NCBI GenBank assembly: GCA_963966775.1
Contig: CAXAAH010000003.1
Coordinates: 1-64,000 of the forward strand
DNA: 64,000 nt
Reading direction: 5' to 3'
DNA from: UBA685 sp002299005
GTDB lineage: Bacteria; Pseudomonadota; Alphaproteobacteria; Puniceispirillales; Puniceispirillaceae
Position numbers and translations under genes: made by a program. Every line of letters starts with the position of its first letter. The first letter of the stretch is position 1. This document shows positions 43,894 through 53,789 of the stretch, piece after piece. Below the pieces are notes generated by a model. That model was not told the DNA's origin. It saw only the letters and a program-made list of their open reading frames with translations, and did not search any database.

Positions 43894-44819
43894 GCCACAT
43901 CTCCGCCGCTAATGGTCTCTGCATCTCTGCCAATTCGTTTAATTTCCCAGCGTAGCTCAACGCCGCAATTGGCGCGCACAGCCTCTATTACCTCAGTGCC
44001 AAGCCGCTCAATATCACGGGCGCTAGCGGCGCCATGATTGATAAGGAAATTACAGTGTTTTTCATTCATTGACGCATCGCCAATACGCTTGCCGCGGCAA
44101 CCAGCTTCATCGATGACCTGCCATGCTTTATGGCCCTCAGGGTTGGCAAAGGTCGAACCGCCCGTGCGCACACCTTGCGGCTGTGTTTGCGCCCGCATGG
44201 CCAGCATCTCTTTCATCTCAGCTTTGATATCTGCCATCTTGCCAGCCTTTGTTGCAAAATCGGCTGATAGGAAAATCATCTCATCTGATACATCACTATG
44301 GCGATAGGCCATGCCCATCTCATCAGGGGTTAGGTGATGGATGGTGCCATCTCTTGCCATCATGCGCGCGCTGATAAGCACGTCTTTAAATTCACTGCCA
44401 TAACAGCCCGCATTCATGCGAATCCCGCCGCCAATTGTGCCAGGGATGGTCACAAGAAAGGCAAGGGCGGTGCGGTCATGACGCGCGGCAAAGCGCGCGA
44501 CTTCTGCGTCTGTGGCACCGGCGCCGGCTGTGATGATATCACCTGATAGGCGCGTTTGTGCCATCTCGCCGACCAGCTTTATGACCGCCCCTTCAATGCC
44601 GCCATCACGCACCAGCATATTAGAGCCTGCGCCGATGATGGTAAGTGGCAGATCAGAGGGGGTATTGGCCAAAAATTGCGCCAGATCAGCTTCGTCAGCT
44701 GGCTCAAAATAGATGTCAGCCTTGCCGCCCACGCCAAGCCATGTGCGCTTGTTGAGGGGCTCATCAAATAGCAACAGGCCTCTGATATTCAAAGAGATGC
44801 TTTTATGTGAATCTGTCAT
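43890..44819 (-). CDS. murB: UDP-N-acetylenolpyruvoylglucosamine reductase MurB
   Basis: MurB reduces UDP-GlcNAc-enolpyruvate to UDP-MurNAc using FAD and NADPH. FAD-binding motifs are TIIGAGSNMLVRDGGI and FLVTIPGTIGGGIRMNAGCYG. RTGGSTFANPEGHKAWQVID contains the catalytic serine region of the type II enzyme, and the C-terminal KHCNFLINHGAASARDIE is typical. Length is 309. A full AAGGAGG lies 7 nt before the ATG, within the end of murC; the murC stop abuts the murB start. Confidence 0.96.
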   Translation of the reverse strand: MTDSHKSISLNIRGLLLFDEPLNKRTWLGVGGKADIYFEPADEADLAQFLANTPSDLPLTIIGAGSNMLVRDGGIEGAVIKLVGEMAQTRLSGDIITAGAGATDAEVARFAARHDRTALAFLVTIPGTIGGGIRMNAGCYGSEFKDVLISARMMARDGTIHHLTPDEMGMAYRHSDVSDEMIFLSADFATKAGKMADIKAEMKEMLAMRAQTQPQGVRTGGSTFANPEGHKAWQVIDEAGCRGKRIGDASMNEKHCNFLINHGAASARDIERLGTEVIEAVRANCGVELRWEIKRIGRDAETISGGDVA

Positions 44820-46244
44820 CTAAGCACCTCCTTTTGATATGATAGCTTCAAGCTCTGCTGGCAGAGAGGCGGCCCAATTTGTGATGGTGCCAGCACCAAG
44901 GCACATAATGATATCGCCCTTAACAGCGTGGGTGCTAATCAAGCTGGCAAGCGCTTCTGGCGCGTCTAGCCCATAGGCATTGCGGTGGCCATGTGATTGC
45001 AGGCCTGCGACCAGCTCATCCTTGCCAAAGCCTTCAATAGGGGCCTCACCTGCGGCATAGACATCGGCGACAATCACTGTATCTGCCTCGTTAAAACAGC
45101 TGCAGAAATCATCAAACAGATCGCGCAGACGGCTATAGCGATGCGGCTGGACAACGGCGATAAGCTTGCCGCCATTGGCTTTCATACGGCCCGCATTCAA
45201 GGCCGCTTTAATCTCAACAGGGTGGTGGCCATAATCATCGATGACTGTGATCCCATGCGCTGTGCCTTTAATATCAAAGCGTCTGCCAACGCCTTTGAAA
45301 TTGGCAAGGGCTTGTTTGATAATCGTGCTATCAATCCCCATCTCAAGCGCCACCGAAATAGCGGCAAGCGCATTTTGGACATTATGCGTGCCAAGCATCG
45401 AGAAGCTGACATCAGCAATGGTTTGGGCCTCGCCCATCAGCCTGTCTGATAGCTGAATATCAAATAGCATCGCATCATGAGAGGCACGGATATTCACGGC
45501 CCTGACATCTGCCATCACAGATAGGCCATAAGAGATAATCCGCCTGTCACGGATTTTCGGCAAAAGACGCTGAACCGCTGGATGGTCGATGCATAGGCTG
45601 GCAAAACCATAAAAGGGAATCGAGGCGACAAAATTCTCAAAAGCGGTTTCAAGATTCTCATAAGAGCCGTGATGGTCAAGATGCTCAGGGTCGATATTGG
45701 TGACAATCGCGGCGGTTGGCTTTAGGCGCGAGAAAGAGCCGTCACTCTCATCAGCCTCAACAACCATCCATTGGCCATCACCCAATTTGGCATTACTGCC
45801 CCAGCTTTGGATGATGCCGCCATTGACAACGGTGGGGTCAATATCAGCCGCATCTAGCAAGGTTGCGACAAGCGAGGTGGTGGTCGTCTTGCCATGTGTG
45901 CCAGCAACCGCCACAGACCAGCGCAAGCGCATTAACTCGCCAAGCATCTCTGCCCGGTGAACAACGGGAATAAACTTCGCCCGCGCGGCTAGCAATTCTT
46001 CATTATCAGCGCGGATGGCGGTCGAGATAACAACAATAGACACATCGTCAATATTGTCAGCTGTTTGCGGAATAGAGACAGGAATGCCCTTTCCGCGTAA
46101 TCGTTTGACATTATTATTCACCGCAATATCAGAGCCCTGCACCTCATAGCCCAAATCGGCTAGGATTTCGGCAATACCACTCATCCCAATACCGCCAATG
46201 CCGGTAAAGTGAATCTTGCCAATGCTGAGGGGAAGGGCGGTCAT
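44820..46244 (-). CDS. murC: UDP-N-acetylmuramate--L-alanine ligase MurC
   Basis: MurC adds L-Ala to UDP-MurNAc, the first stem-peptide residue. The N-terminal IHFTGIGGIGMSGIAEIL, P-loop VAGTHGKTTTTSLVAT and central NIDPEHLDHHGSYENL are diagnostic. The C-terminal domain carries DDYGHHPVEI and VQPHRYSRLRDLF. Length 474 is usual. It overlaps murG by four bases (ATGA) and abuts murB. Confidence 0.97.
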   Translation of the reverse strand: MTALPLSIGKIHFTGIGGIGMSGIAEILADLGYEVQGSDIAVNNNVKRLRGKGIPVSIPQTADNIDDVSIVVISTAIRADNEELLAARAKFIPVVHRAEMLGELMRLRWSVAVAGTHGKTTTTSLVATLLDAADIDPTVVNGGIIQSWGSNAKLGDGQWMVVEADESDGSFSRLKPTAAIVTNIDPEHLDHHGSYENLETAFENFVASIPFYGFASLCIDHPAVQRLLPKIRDRRIISYGLSVMADVRAVNIRASHDAMLFDIQLSDRLMGEAQTIADVSFSMLGTHNVQNALAAISVALEMGIDSTIIKQALANFKGVGRRFDIKGTAHGITVIDDYGHHPVEIKAALNAGRMKANGGKLIAVVQPHRYSRLRDLFDDFCSCFNEADTVIVADVYAAGEAPIEGFGKDELVAGLQSHGHRNAYGLDAPEALASLISTHAVKGDIIMCLGAGTITNWAASLPAELEAIISKGGA

Positions 46245-47326
46245 TGCATAGCTCCTGAGAGGTGAGGGGCGGATAGGCCGGCTAGATCTGCGATAGCGTG
46301 GCTGGCATTTTGCTTTGCGATAGAGTGCGCTTGGCTAGCCATTTTTGCGCGCTTTGTGCCATCTTCGATTAATGTCGATAGCAAGGCTGCTACGGCCTTT
46401 GCATCTGCCTTATCCTCGGCAAGCACAAGCGCACCGCCGGCATTGGCAAGGCTCATCGCATTGCCTGTTTGGTGATCATCAAGCGCCCCTGCAAAAGGCA
46501 CAAGAAGGCTGGCTCTGCCTGCGGTGGCAATTTCTTGCACAGATGAGGCACCTGCTCTGCTGATGATGATGTCGCTTGCCTCATAGAGGCTTGGCATATC
46601 ATGATAAAAACGCGCCACCTCATAAGAGATATTTTGCGCCTCATAAGCGGCCTTTAGGGCGCTGATATTATCATCACGTGCTTGTTGTGTGATATGCAAT
46701 TTTGCTTTGAGGGACGCTGGTAATGCTGAGATGGCTTGCGGGATGATATCAGCAAAAATCTGGGCACCAAGAGAGCCGCCAATAATGGTGATATGTATCT
46801 TGTCTGTCTGCACGCGATAGGCCGAAATAGCGGCAAATGCTTGCCTGACAGGCAGGCCTGTTTGGGTGATTTTATCGCCTTCTGGTGCGCCTTTGGTGTT
46901 GGCAAAGGACAGCGCGATATGATGGGCAATCTTGCCAAGCAGGCGGTTTGCACGCCCCATCACCGCATTTTGTTCATGCAAGATACAGCGCGCGCCAAAA
47001 AGTCGCCCCGATAAAATAGGCGCAAGTGACGGATAACCGCCAAAGCCAATCACAGCCGCTGGGCGCGCAAATAGCATCATGCTAGCTGATTGTATAAAGC
47101 CAAGGGACAGGCTGGCTAGCCCAAGGCATTTGGCGATAATCCCTGCTTTGAACGGCGAGGCAGAGCTGATGATGCGATAGGTGATTTTGCCATCGACCAT
47201 CGCCTCACCGCGCTTATCGGTATAAAGCACCACCCTATGGCCATTCGCAGATAGCACTTCTGCGACCGCAAGGGCTGGGAAAATATGGCCGCCTGTACCG
47301 CCGGCGGCAAGAATGACATTAGCCAT
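46241..47326 (-). CDS. murG: Lipid II synthase MurG
   Basis: MurG transfers GlcNAc to lipid I on the inner face of the membrane, a GT28 (GT-B fold) enzyme. ILAAGGTGGHIFPALAVAE at the N-terminus is the acceptor-side loop. GFGGYPSLAPI and HEQNAVMGRANRLL follow, and the donor-binding region has IIGGSLGAQIFADIIP and IISRAGASSVQEIATAGRAS. Length 361 is normal. It overlaps the ftsW stop by 8 nt. Confidence 0.96.
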   Translation of the reverse strand: MANVILAAGGTGGHIFPALAVAEVLSANGHRVVLYTDKRGEAMVDGKITYRIISSASPFKAGIIAKCLGLASLSLGFIQSASMMLFARPAAVIGFGGYPSLAPILSGRLFGARCILHEQNAVMGRANRLLGKIAHHIALSFANTKGAPEGDKITQTGLPVRQAFAAISAYRVQTDKIHITIIGGSLGAQIFADIIPQAISALPASLKAKLHITQQARDDNISALKAAYEAQNISYEVARFYHDMPSLYEASDIIISRAGASSVQEIATAGRASLLVPFAGALDDHQTGNAMSLANAGGALVLAEDKADAKAVAALLSTLIEDGTKRAKMASQAHSIAKQNASHAIADLAGLSAPHLSGAMQ

Positions 47327-48431
47327 CTAACCCTCCATCGCGCAGGCGGCGTCTTGTCAGCGCCAATAGCATGCCAATCGTAATCCCGCTGGCAAGCAAG
47401 GATGAGCCACCATAGCTTATAAGAGGCAAGGTCATGCCTTTGGTGGGGATAAGGTCCACAGATGATGCCATATGAATGGCCGCTTGCACGCCAAATTGCA
47501 TGGCAAGACCGGCGCCGGCTATCAGGCAGAATAGATTATCTCTTGCGGCTGAACGCTCAAATCCGCGTAAGACCATAAAGCCATAAAGGCCAATGATTAA
47601 CAGGCAGACAAGCAGGCCATATTCTTCGGCCGCCACAGAGAAGATGAAATCAGCATGCGCATCTGGCAAATATTGCTTAATCTTGCCATCGCCGGGCCCA
47701 ACGCCAAGCAAACCCCCATCGGCAAAAGAGCGGATAGAGAAATCAGACTGCATAGAGCCGCCATCAAAGAATTTGTCAATACGCGCGGTCACATGGCTGA
47801 GGTTATAATAAGCAATGATAAGCGCCAAAGGTGCCAAGGCGACGGCTAAAATCACAAGCAATAAAGGCATGCCTGCCAAGAACATCTGGAAGCCCCATGT
47901 CAGCGCGATGACAGCTGTCATGCCGATATCTGGTTGCAAGACCAAAATCCCAACAATGATGCCCGCAAGGCCTGTGGCCCAAATCCAGCCTTTGAAATTC
48001 TCGCCCTCACGCCACAGCGATAATAGCCATGCACAGACAATCGCAAATAATGGCTTGGCAAATTCAGATGGTTGCAAATTAATCGGGCCGATATAAATCC
48101 ATCTGGTCGCGCCTTTGACCTCTGCGCCAAGCACAAGGGTCGCGCTCATCAAGCCGATAACGCCAAATAGGCCGAGCAATGAGAGGGCCCTAATCATGCG
48201 CGGTGTCATCAAAGACAGAATGAAGACTGCCCCTGCGGCAGGTATCAGATAGACAAGCTGGCGCCAGACAAAGTGGAATTCAGGCAATGATATGCGCGCC
48301 GCAACAGGGGGGCTGGCGGCCATCACAAGCAAGGTGCCAATCACCATCAACAAGATAGCGGCGGTTAAAAGCCACCTATCAACGGTCCACCACCAGACTC
48401 CTAGAAGGGATCTATCGGTTCTACCCAACAT
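47319..48431 (-). CDS. ftsW: Septal peptidoglycan glycosyltransferase FtsW (SEDS)
   Basis: FtsW polymerises lipid II at the septum with FtsI. About ten membrane helices are visible. SEDS landmarks include QPSEFAKPLFAIVCAWLLS, LQPDIGMTAVIALTWG (with the catalytic Asp loop), and near the end TKGMTLPLISYGGSSLLASG. The ATG at 48431 is chosen because a full AAGGAGG lies 7 nt upstream. The longer frame from 48503 would overlap murD by 83 bp. The chosen start still overlaps the murD stop by 11 nt. Confidence 0.96.
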   Translation of the reverse strand: MLGRTDRSLLGVWWWTVDRWLLTAAILLMVIGTLLVMAASPPVAARISLPEFHFVWRQLVYLIPAAGAVFILSLMTPRMIRALSLLGLFGVIGLMSATLVLGAEVKGATRWIYIGPINLQPSEFAKPLFAIVCAWLLSLWREGENFKGWIWATGLAGIIVGILVLQPDIGMTAVIALTWGFQMFLAGMPLLLVILAVALAPLALIIAYYNLSHVTARIDKFFDGGSMQSDFSIRSFADGGLLGVGPGDGKIKQYLPDAHADFIFSVAAEEYGLLVCLLIIGLYGFMVLRGFERSAARDNLFCLIAGAGLAMQFGVQAAIHMASSVDLIPTKGMTLPLISYGGSSLLASGITIGMLLALTRRRLRDGGLDG

Positions 48432-49755
48432 GTGCCGCCTCCTTATGTCTTGTGGTGATAAAGTGCTTGGCAAGGGCGGAGAAATGATCGCCTCTTGCGC
48501 CAAAATTTGGGAACTGATCGAAAGAGGCCGCCGCGGGTGATAGCAAGATAACCGCCTTTGACGGTAAGTCTCTTACCGCCATCTCAAAGGCTTCGTCCAA
48601 CGTCTCATGCGTTGTGCAGTGAATATGAGGCGCGGCGTCTTGATAGAACTCAGCCGCAGAGCTGCCATAGAAATGGGCGCGGTGTATATGGTCAAAAAAC
48701 GGCTTGCAAGCGGTGAGCCCATCTGCCTTTGCCTGTCCGCCCGCAAGCCAGATAATATCATCATATGCGCCAAGCGCTTTGGCCGTGGCATCCCCATTTG
48801 TGGCTTTGGAATCATTCACAAACCCTATCCCGTCTGCCGCGCCGACAGGTTGCAAGCGATGGGCAAGACCGACAAAAGAGGCAAGGCCTGTATGAATTGC
48901 CGTCTCTTTGATGCCGCATGCTTTGGCGATCGCAATGGCAAAGTTGGCATTTTGGGCATTATGCGCGCCAGCAAGATAGGGGTTATCAAGGGGCCGCGCG
49001 TGCAAATCATCTGCTGAGATAGCTTGGATATGGCACGGCAATGTATCTTTGGCCCACGCAAGCACCTCTTGCATAATCGGTCCCTCATCGCCAATAAGCG
49101 CAAGGGCCTCTTTTGGGCAAGCAGAGAGGCTTATTTTTTTGGCCGCAATATAACCATCAAGCCCGCCATGCCTGTCTAGGTGATCTGGCGTGATGTTCAA
49201 TAAGGCTGTGATATCAGGGGCAAGAGACGGCGTTGTCTCTAGCTGATACGAAGATAGCTCTAGCACGGTGATATGATGGGTGCCAGAAACCTGTGGGGCT
49301 TCATTTAGGGCGCATAAAGGCGTGCCAAGATTGCCGCCAATTTGCACAGACGCGCCGCCAGAGGCCAGCAAATGTCCTGTTAAAGCGGTCGTCGTTGATT
49401 TGCCATTTGTGCCTGTGATGATCACAAGCTTGCCCCAATTGCCTGTGGAAAGGCCAAACTCTACCTCTGAGATAATCGGTGTCTGATGCGCTCTTGCGGC
49501 GCTGGCAACCGGGTGCGGGGCAGGGTGATTATGCGCAATGCCGGGGCTGAGGATAAGCGCGTCAATTTGTGACCAATCCCACTCTTGCCAAGCACAGATA
49601 TCGCTCTTGGCAATCGCATCATGCATAATCGGGCTATCATCATCAATCACACAAGATACCCCCAACGATAGCGCACGCTGATAGGCGGCACGACCAGAAA
49701 GGCCGGCACCAAATACCGCGATATGTCTAAAGTTGTGAGAGGTCTCAATGGTCAT
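48421..49755 (-). CDS. murD: UDP-N-acetylmuramoylalanine--D-glutamate ligase MurD
   Basis: MurD adds D-Glu to UDP-MurNAc-L-Ala. The N-terminal Rossmann-like IAVFGAGLSGRAAYQRAL, the P-loop ITGTNGKSTTTALTGHLL, LNITPDHLDRHGGLDGYIAAK and the late FVNDSKATNGDATAKAL and ILLSPAAASFDQF are all family motifs. The ATG at 49755 gives 444 residues; the frame is open further upstream, but that part lies over the mraY stop. There are 17 bp between mraY and murD. Confidence 0.96.
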   Translation of the reverse strand: MTIETSHNFRHIAVFGAGLSGRAAYQRALSLGVSCVIDDDSPIMHDAIAKSDICAWQEWDWSQIDALILSPGIAHNHPAPHPVASAARAHQTPIISEVEFGLSTGNWGKLVIITGTNGKSTTTALTGHLLASGGASVQIGGNLGTPLCALNEAPQVSGTHHITVLELSSYQLETTPSLAPDITALLNITPDHLDRHGGLDGYIAAKKISLSACPKEALALIGDEGPIMQEVLAWAKDTLPCHIQAISADDLHARPLDNPYLAGAHNAQNANFAIAIAKACGIKETAIHTGLASFVGLAHRLQPVGAADGIGFVNDSKATNGDATAKALGAYDDIIWLAGGQAKADGLTACKPFFDHIHRAHFYGSSAAEFYQDAAPHIHCTTHETLDEAFEMAVRDLPSKAVILLSPAAASFDQFPNFGARGDHFSALAKHFITTRHKEAAHVG

Positions 49756-49772
49756 GATATAATGCGCGTCTC

Positions 49773-50861
49773 CTAGCGAAGCTTGAGGGTTGAAAGGGCG
49801 ATTAACGCCAAGATGACAGAGATAATCCAAAAGCGGATAACGATGGTCGGCTCTGCCCAGCCCTTTTTCTCAAAATGGTGATGCAAGGGCGCCATCAAGA
49901 AGATGCGCTTGCCAGTCAATTTGAATGAGGCGACTTGCAATATGACAGATACCGTCTCAAGCACGAACAGGCCGCCTGTGATGGCCAGCACCAATTCATG
50001 GCGTGTCGCAACCGATATCGCGCCAAGCGTGCCACCAAGAGCCAGTGAACCTGTGTCACCCATAAAGACTTTGGCAGGCGGGGCGTTCCACCATAAAAAG
50101 CCAAGCCCTGCGCCGATTAGCGCGCCGCAAACCACCGCCAATTCACCTGTGCCGGGGATATAGTGAATCTGTAGATAATTAGCGAAATTCAAATTACCTG
50201 ATAGATACGCAATCAGCGCAAAGACAGAGGCAGCGATCATCACGGGCACAATCGCCAAACCATCTAGCCCATCTGTTAAATTCACCGCATTCGATGCCCC
50301 AACAATCACGACAAGCGCGAAGGGAATATAGAAATAAGAGAGATATAAAAGCGTATCTTTTAAGAATGGTAGCGCGATGCCATAGCGCAGATCAGCGGGT
50401 GATAATTCGACCAAATAGATAATCGCAACAAGGGCGAGGGCTGTTTGAAGCAGGAATTTTTGGCTTGAACGAAGACCGGCTGAGGACCTCTTTTTCAGCT
50501 TGAGCCAATCATCAATCGCGCCAATGCCGCCAAAGCCAATGGCGACAATCAAAATCGGCCATAGATAGGCATTATCAAGCGGCACCCATAGCAAGGTCGT
50601 GATCACAAAAATGCCCAAAATCAGCAAGCCACCCATTGTTGGTGTGCCAGCCTTGGTCAGAATGTGGCTTTCAGGGCCGTCAGCTCTAATCGGCTGGCCT
50701 TCAGCTTGGTGCGATTTCAGCCATCTGATAAAGGCAGGGCCGATGCACAGGCTGAGAACCATCGCTGTCATAATCGCCCCGCCTGTTCTGAATGTCAGAT
50801 AGCGGAAGAGGTTTAACGGCTGAAACTGGTCTGCGTAAGGCAGGAGGAGATCAGGAAACAT
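49773..50861 (-). CDS. mraY: Phospho-MurNAc-pentapeptide transferase MraY
   Basis: MraY attaches the soluble precursor to undecaprenyl phosphate, giving lipid I. It has ten membrane helices. MFPDLLLPYADQFQPLNLFRYLTFRTGGA is the standard N-terminus (given in part: LNLFRYLTFRTGGA). Catalytic motifs are SHILTKAGTPTMGGLLIL, GASNAVNLTDGLDGLAI, FMGDTGSLALGG and APLHHHFEKKGW. The ATG at 50861 has AAGGGGG upstream and overlaps the murF stop by 11 nt. Length 362 matches the family (about 360). Confidence 0.97.
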   Translation of the reverse strand: MFPDLLLPYADQFQPLNLFRYLTFRTGGAIMTAMVLSLCIGPAFIRWLKSHQAEGQPIRADGPESHILTKAGTPTMGGLLILGIFVITTLLWVPLDNAYLWPILIVAIGFGGIGAIDDWLKLKKRSSAGLRSSQKFLLQTALALVAIIYLVELSPADLRYGIALPFLKDTLLYLSYFYIPFALVVIVGASNAVNLTDGLDGLAIVPVMIAASVFALIAYLSGNLNFANYLQIHYIPGTGELAVVCGALIGAGLGFLWWNAPPAKVFMGDTGSLALGGTLGAISVATRHELVLAITGGLFVLETVSVILQVASFKLTGKRIFLMAPLHHHFEKKGWAEPTIVIRFWIISVILALIALSTLKLR

Positions 50862-52296
50862 GGGCGGCCCCCCTTGGCGAGGTGTTATTATTTGCGGCAC
50901 TGATAAGCGCCTTTGCCAATGCTGGTGCGCCAGAGCCGTTTGAGCCTTTGACAAGGATCAAATCGCAAGCTGAAAGCGCGCCGGTAAGATGCGCTTGGCA
51001 CTGGCTGGCATGTGGGTAATGGGTGAGATGCGTGCGGTGAGCGAGGGCGTTTTGGATCTTGCCCATTGCTTCGCCTACTAGCACAAGACGGTGCGGGGCA
51101 ATCGCCTCAATCAGCGGAATAAGCGCCTCATGCGCCGCATCACTAATCGTGCCAAGCTCAAGCATATCGGTTAGGACAAGGCCCTTTTTATCATGCGGCA
51201 ATGTGGCAACATAGCTAAGAGAGGCGGCCATTGAGGCAGGGCCAGCATTATAGCTGTCATTAATCAAAAGGGCAGGCCTGCCATCAAGCGCGATGGCAAG
51301 CTGGTTGCCGCGCCCCTCGACCTCTTGCAAATTGGCAAGCGCTTGTTCTGCGGGGCGCCAATCAAGGCCAAGCACATGCAGGCTGGCCAGCGCGATTAAG
51401 GCGGTGGTGCTATGATGGGGGGCGGCTAGACCAAGGGTGAATGAGGCGTCTTGATCGGTTAGGTTATTGTGAATGACAAGACGCTGTCCGCCATCACAAG
51501 GCGTCTGGCTCGTTAGTTGAATATCGGCGCCTGTCTTGGCACCAAAGCTGATGATGGTTAGGCCTTCTGCCTCTGCCGCGCTGGCAAGGAGCGCGAAATG
51601 CGTGTCATCAAAAGGTAGGATTGCCGTGCCATTATTCATGCTACCAGTCATGCCATTATTCATGCCCGCAAAGATTTCAGCCTTAGCATGGGCGATATCT
51701 TCGGTTGAATTGAAATGGCCTCTATGGCTGTCAGCGATCTTGGTAATAATCGCGATATCAGCCTGATAGAGATGCGATAGGGGCGCGATTTCACCAGCGT
51801 GATTCATCCCCATTTCCATGAGTATCATCTCTGCCTCATCAGGGGTGCGTGCCATCGAGAGAGGGGCGCCAATATGGTTGTTGTAATTACCAGAGCTGGC
51901 ATGTGTCGCACCATAGCAAGATAGCACGCTGGTCAGCGCCTCTTTGGTGCTTGTTTTGCCGACAGAGCCTGTGATGGCAATCTTGCGTGCCTTTGTGTCT
52001 GCCATTGCCGCGCGGGCGATATCATGCAAGGCCATGAGCGGATCTGCGACACAAAGCTGGTGCGCGGCGCTGTCAGGTGAGGGGGTTTTAACAAGGGCGC
52101 AATGGCTTGGTAGCAGGTCATCAAGGAACGCATGGCCGTCATGTTTGGTGCCGGGCAAGGCGATAAATAGACCGTCCTGTTCAAGCGTGCGATGGTCAAT
52201 CGCAAGCGTCATGCAAGGTGCCTTTGGCACGCTTCTATGCCAGTTGCCCTTTGTGATCTTCGCCAAATCTGTGCCAGTCCAATTGGTAATCATCAC
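50851..52296 (-). CDS. murF: UDP-MurNAc-tripeptide--D-Ala-D-Ala ligase MurF
   Basis: MurF adds D-Ala-D-Ala to finish the pentapeptide. The P-loop is IAITGSVGKTSTKEALTSVL, followed by ILMEMGMNHAGEIAPLSHL and LINDSYNAGPASMAASL, the usual MurF order. Length 481 is slightly long. A 24-bp imperfect duplication (NNGMTGSMNNG) lies in the central domain. The start is GTG at 52296 or ATG at 52293, both overlapping the murE stop. Confidence 0.96.
   Translation of the reverse strand: MMITNWTGTDLAKITKGNWHRSVPKAPCMTLAIDHRTLEQDGLFIALPGTKHDGHAFLDDLLPSHCALVKTPSPDSAAHQLCVADPLMALHDIARAAMADTKARKIAITGSVGKTSTKEALTSVLSCYGATHASSGNYNNHIGAPLSMARTPDEAEMILMEMGMNHAGEIAPLSHLYQADIAIITKIADSHRGHFNSTEDIAHAKAEIFAGMNNGMTGSMNNGTAILPFDDTHFALLASAAEAEGLTIISFGAKTGADIQLTSQTPCDGGQRLVIHNNLTDQDASFTLGLAAPHHSTTALIALASLHVLGLDWRPAEQALANLQEVEGRGNQLAIALDGRPALLINDSYNAGPASMAASLSYVATLPHDKKGLVLTDMLELGTISDAAHEALIPLIEAIAPHRLVLVGEAMGKIQNALAHRTHLTHYPHASQCQAHLTGALSACDLILVKGSNGSGAPALAKALISAANNNTSPRGAAHVS
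51627..51665 (-). repeat. 24-bp-period direct repeat in murF
   Basis: TGCCATTATTCATGC occurs at 51627-51641 and again at 51651-51665. On the coding strand it yields GMNNGMTGSMNNGT, a small Asn/Gly-rich loop insertion. Confidence 0.85.
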
Positions 52297-53789
52297 GCAC
52301 CGCCTTGTGGCAAAAAGGCAAGCGCGGAGCGGGCGACAGCCGCATCATCAAATGGCAAGGTCTCTGTGCCGACCATCTGTGTGGTCTCATGGCCTTTGCC
52401 GGCGATCAGCAATGTGTCACCTGCGCCAAGCGTATCTATGGCTGTTTGAATGGCGGCTTTGCGATTGCCAATCTCATGGAATTTACCCAGCTGTGATTGG
52501 GCTTTGCCAGACAGGATTTCGGCACGGATAGAGACAGGGTCTTCGGTGCGCGGATTATCATCTGTGACATAGACCATATCAGCCAGCTTGGCGGCCGCAT
52601 CACCCATCATAGCGCGCTTGCCCTTATCTCTGTCACCACCGCACCCAAATAGCACAATAAGCTTGCCGCTGGTCTCAGGGCGCAACAGGTTTAAGGCATT
52701 TTCAAGCGCGTCAGGCGTATGGGCATAATCAACCAAAATACGCGCTTTTTGCGGATGGCCATGGACAGGTTGCATGCGTCCAGCAATCGGCTTAAGACAC
52801 GGCAGGGCGCCAAAGGAATCATGAATAGATAGGCCAGATAAATGCGCCATCAACGCCGCCAATAGCGCGTTTTCAGCCTGAAAACGTCCCATCAAAGCAA
52901 GTGGGTATTGATAATCTTTGCCAGCATAGCTGAAATGGGCATCAAAGCCGTAATCCTTGGCCGCAAGAGCTTTGATATGCAAATCATTATCGGCAGACGT
53001 GCCAATTGTTTTTAGCACAATCGGGCGATCTTGAATATGTTCAATGATCTTTTTGCCATAGCTGTCATCAGCGTTAATCACCGCCGCACCGCCATCTGGT
53101 AATAATTCGGTGAAGAGGCGTAATTTGGTCGCAAAATAGCTGTCCATATCGCCGTGATAATCAAGATGGTCACGGCTTAGGTTTGAGAAACCAGCCACAT
53201 GGATCGAAAGCGGCGAGAGCCTATCTTGGTCAATCCCGTGCGATGAGGCTTCAAGCGCAAGGCACCGCACAGATTGACGCGCGAGCGCATCAATGGTCGC
53301 AAAAAGATCATCAGGCCCAGGCGTGGTCAGACCAGCGACGGCGAGATGAGGCTCATCAAGGCTAAGGCCTGTGCGCGCTGTCTTGGCGCCCAAAGTGCCA
53401 AGAGAGGCTGCTTCCCAAGTTGATTTCTGCCAAATCTGGCGTAGGAATTCAGCGATTGACGTCTTGCCATTAGTGCCTGTGATCGCGGCTTGGATAGAGG
53501 GGCGCTTTGGCCAGAATTTCGCGCAGGCTTTGGCATAATCAGCGCGAATGCTGGCTGATGCCAAATAAGGCACAGAGATATCATCAAGCGGCTTTTCCCC
53601 CATGACCGCAACCGCGCCATTGGCAATCGCCTGTTTGATATGGTCATGGCCATCTGCCTGATTGCCTGTGATAGCAATGAATAGGCTGCCGGCCTTAATG
53701 CGGCGCGAATCCGCGCTCAGCCCGGTGATGATGGTCTGTGCGGGCTTATCTTTAACAGGCCAATTTTCAACGATATCACAGAGCCGCAC
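52293..53789 (-). CDS. murE: UDP-MurNAc-L-Ala-D-Glu--meso-DAP ligase MurE
   Basis: MurE adds the third residue of the stem peptide. ITGLSADSRRIKAGSLFIAI, the P-loop AAITGTNGKTSIAEFLRQ, NLSRDHLDYHGDMDSYFATK and the late TDDNPRTEDPVSI are diagnostic. The DNPR motif selects meso-diaminopimelate, as expected for a Gram-negative. The start is GTG at 53789, supported by AGGAGG 6 nt upstream. The longer frame from 53900 would overlap ftsI by 125 nt. The chosen start overlaps ftsI by 14 nt. Length is 498. Confidence 0.95.
   Translation of the reverse strand: MRLCDIVENWPVKDKPAQTIITGLSADSRRIKAGSLFIAITGNQADGHDHIKQAIANGAVAVMGEKPLDDISVPYLASASIRADYAKACAKFWPKRPSIQAAITGTNGKTSIAEFLRQIWQKSTWEAASLGTLGAKTARTGLSLDEPHLAVAGLTTPGPDDLFATIDALARQSVRCLALEASSHGIDQDRLSPLSIHVAGFSNLSRDHLDYHGDMDSYFATKLRLFTELLPDGGAAVINADDSYGKKIIEHIQDRPIVLKTIGTSADNDLHIKALAAKDYGFDAHFSYAGKDYQYPLALMGRFQAENALLAALMAHLSGLSIHDSFGALPCLKPIAGRMQPVHGHPQKARILVDYAHTPDALENALNLLRPETSGKLIVLFGCGGDRDKGKRAMMGDAAAKLADMVYVTDDNPRTEDPVSIRAEILSGKAQSQLGKFHEIGNRKAAIQTAIDTLGAGDTLLIAGKGHETTQMVGTETLPFDDAAVARSALAFLPQGGA

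Noticed and set aside
48432..48503. Longer FtsW N-terminus
   Set aside because: It would overlap murD by 83 bp and lacks a ribosome site, whereas the ATG at 48431 has a full AAGGAGG.
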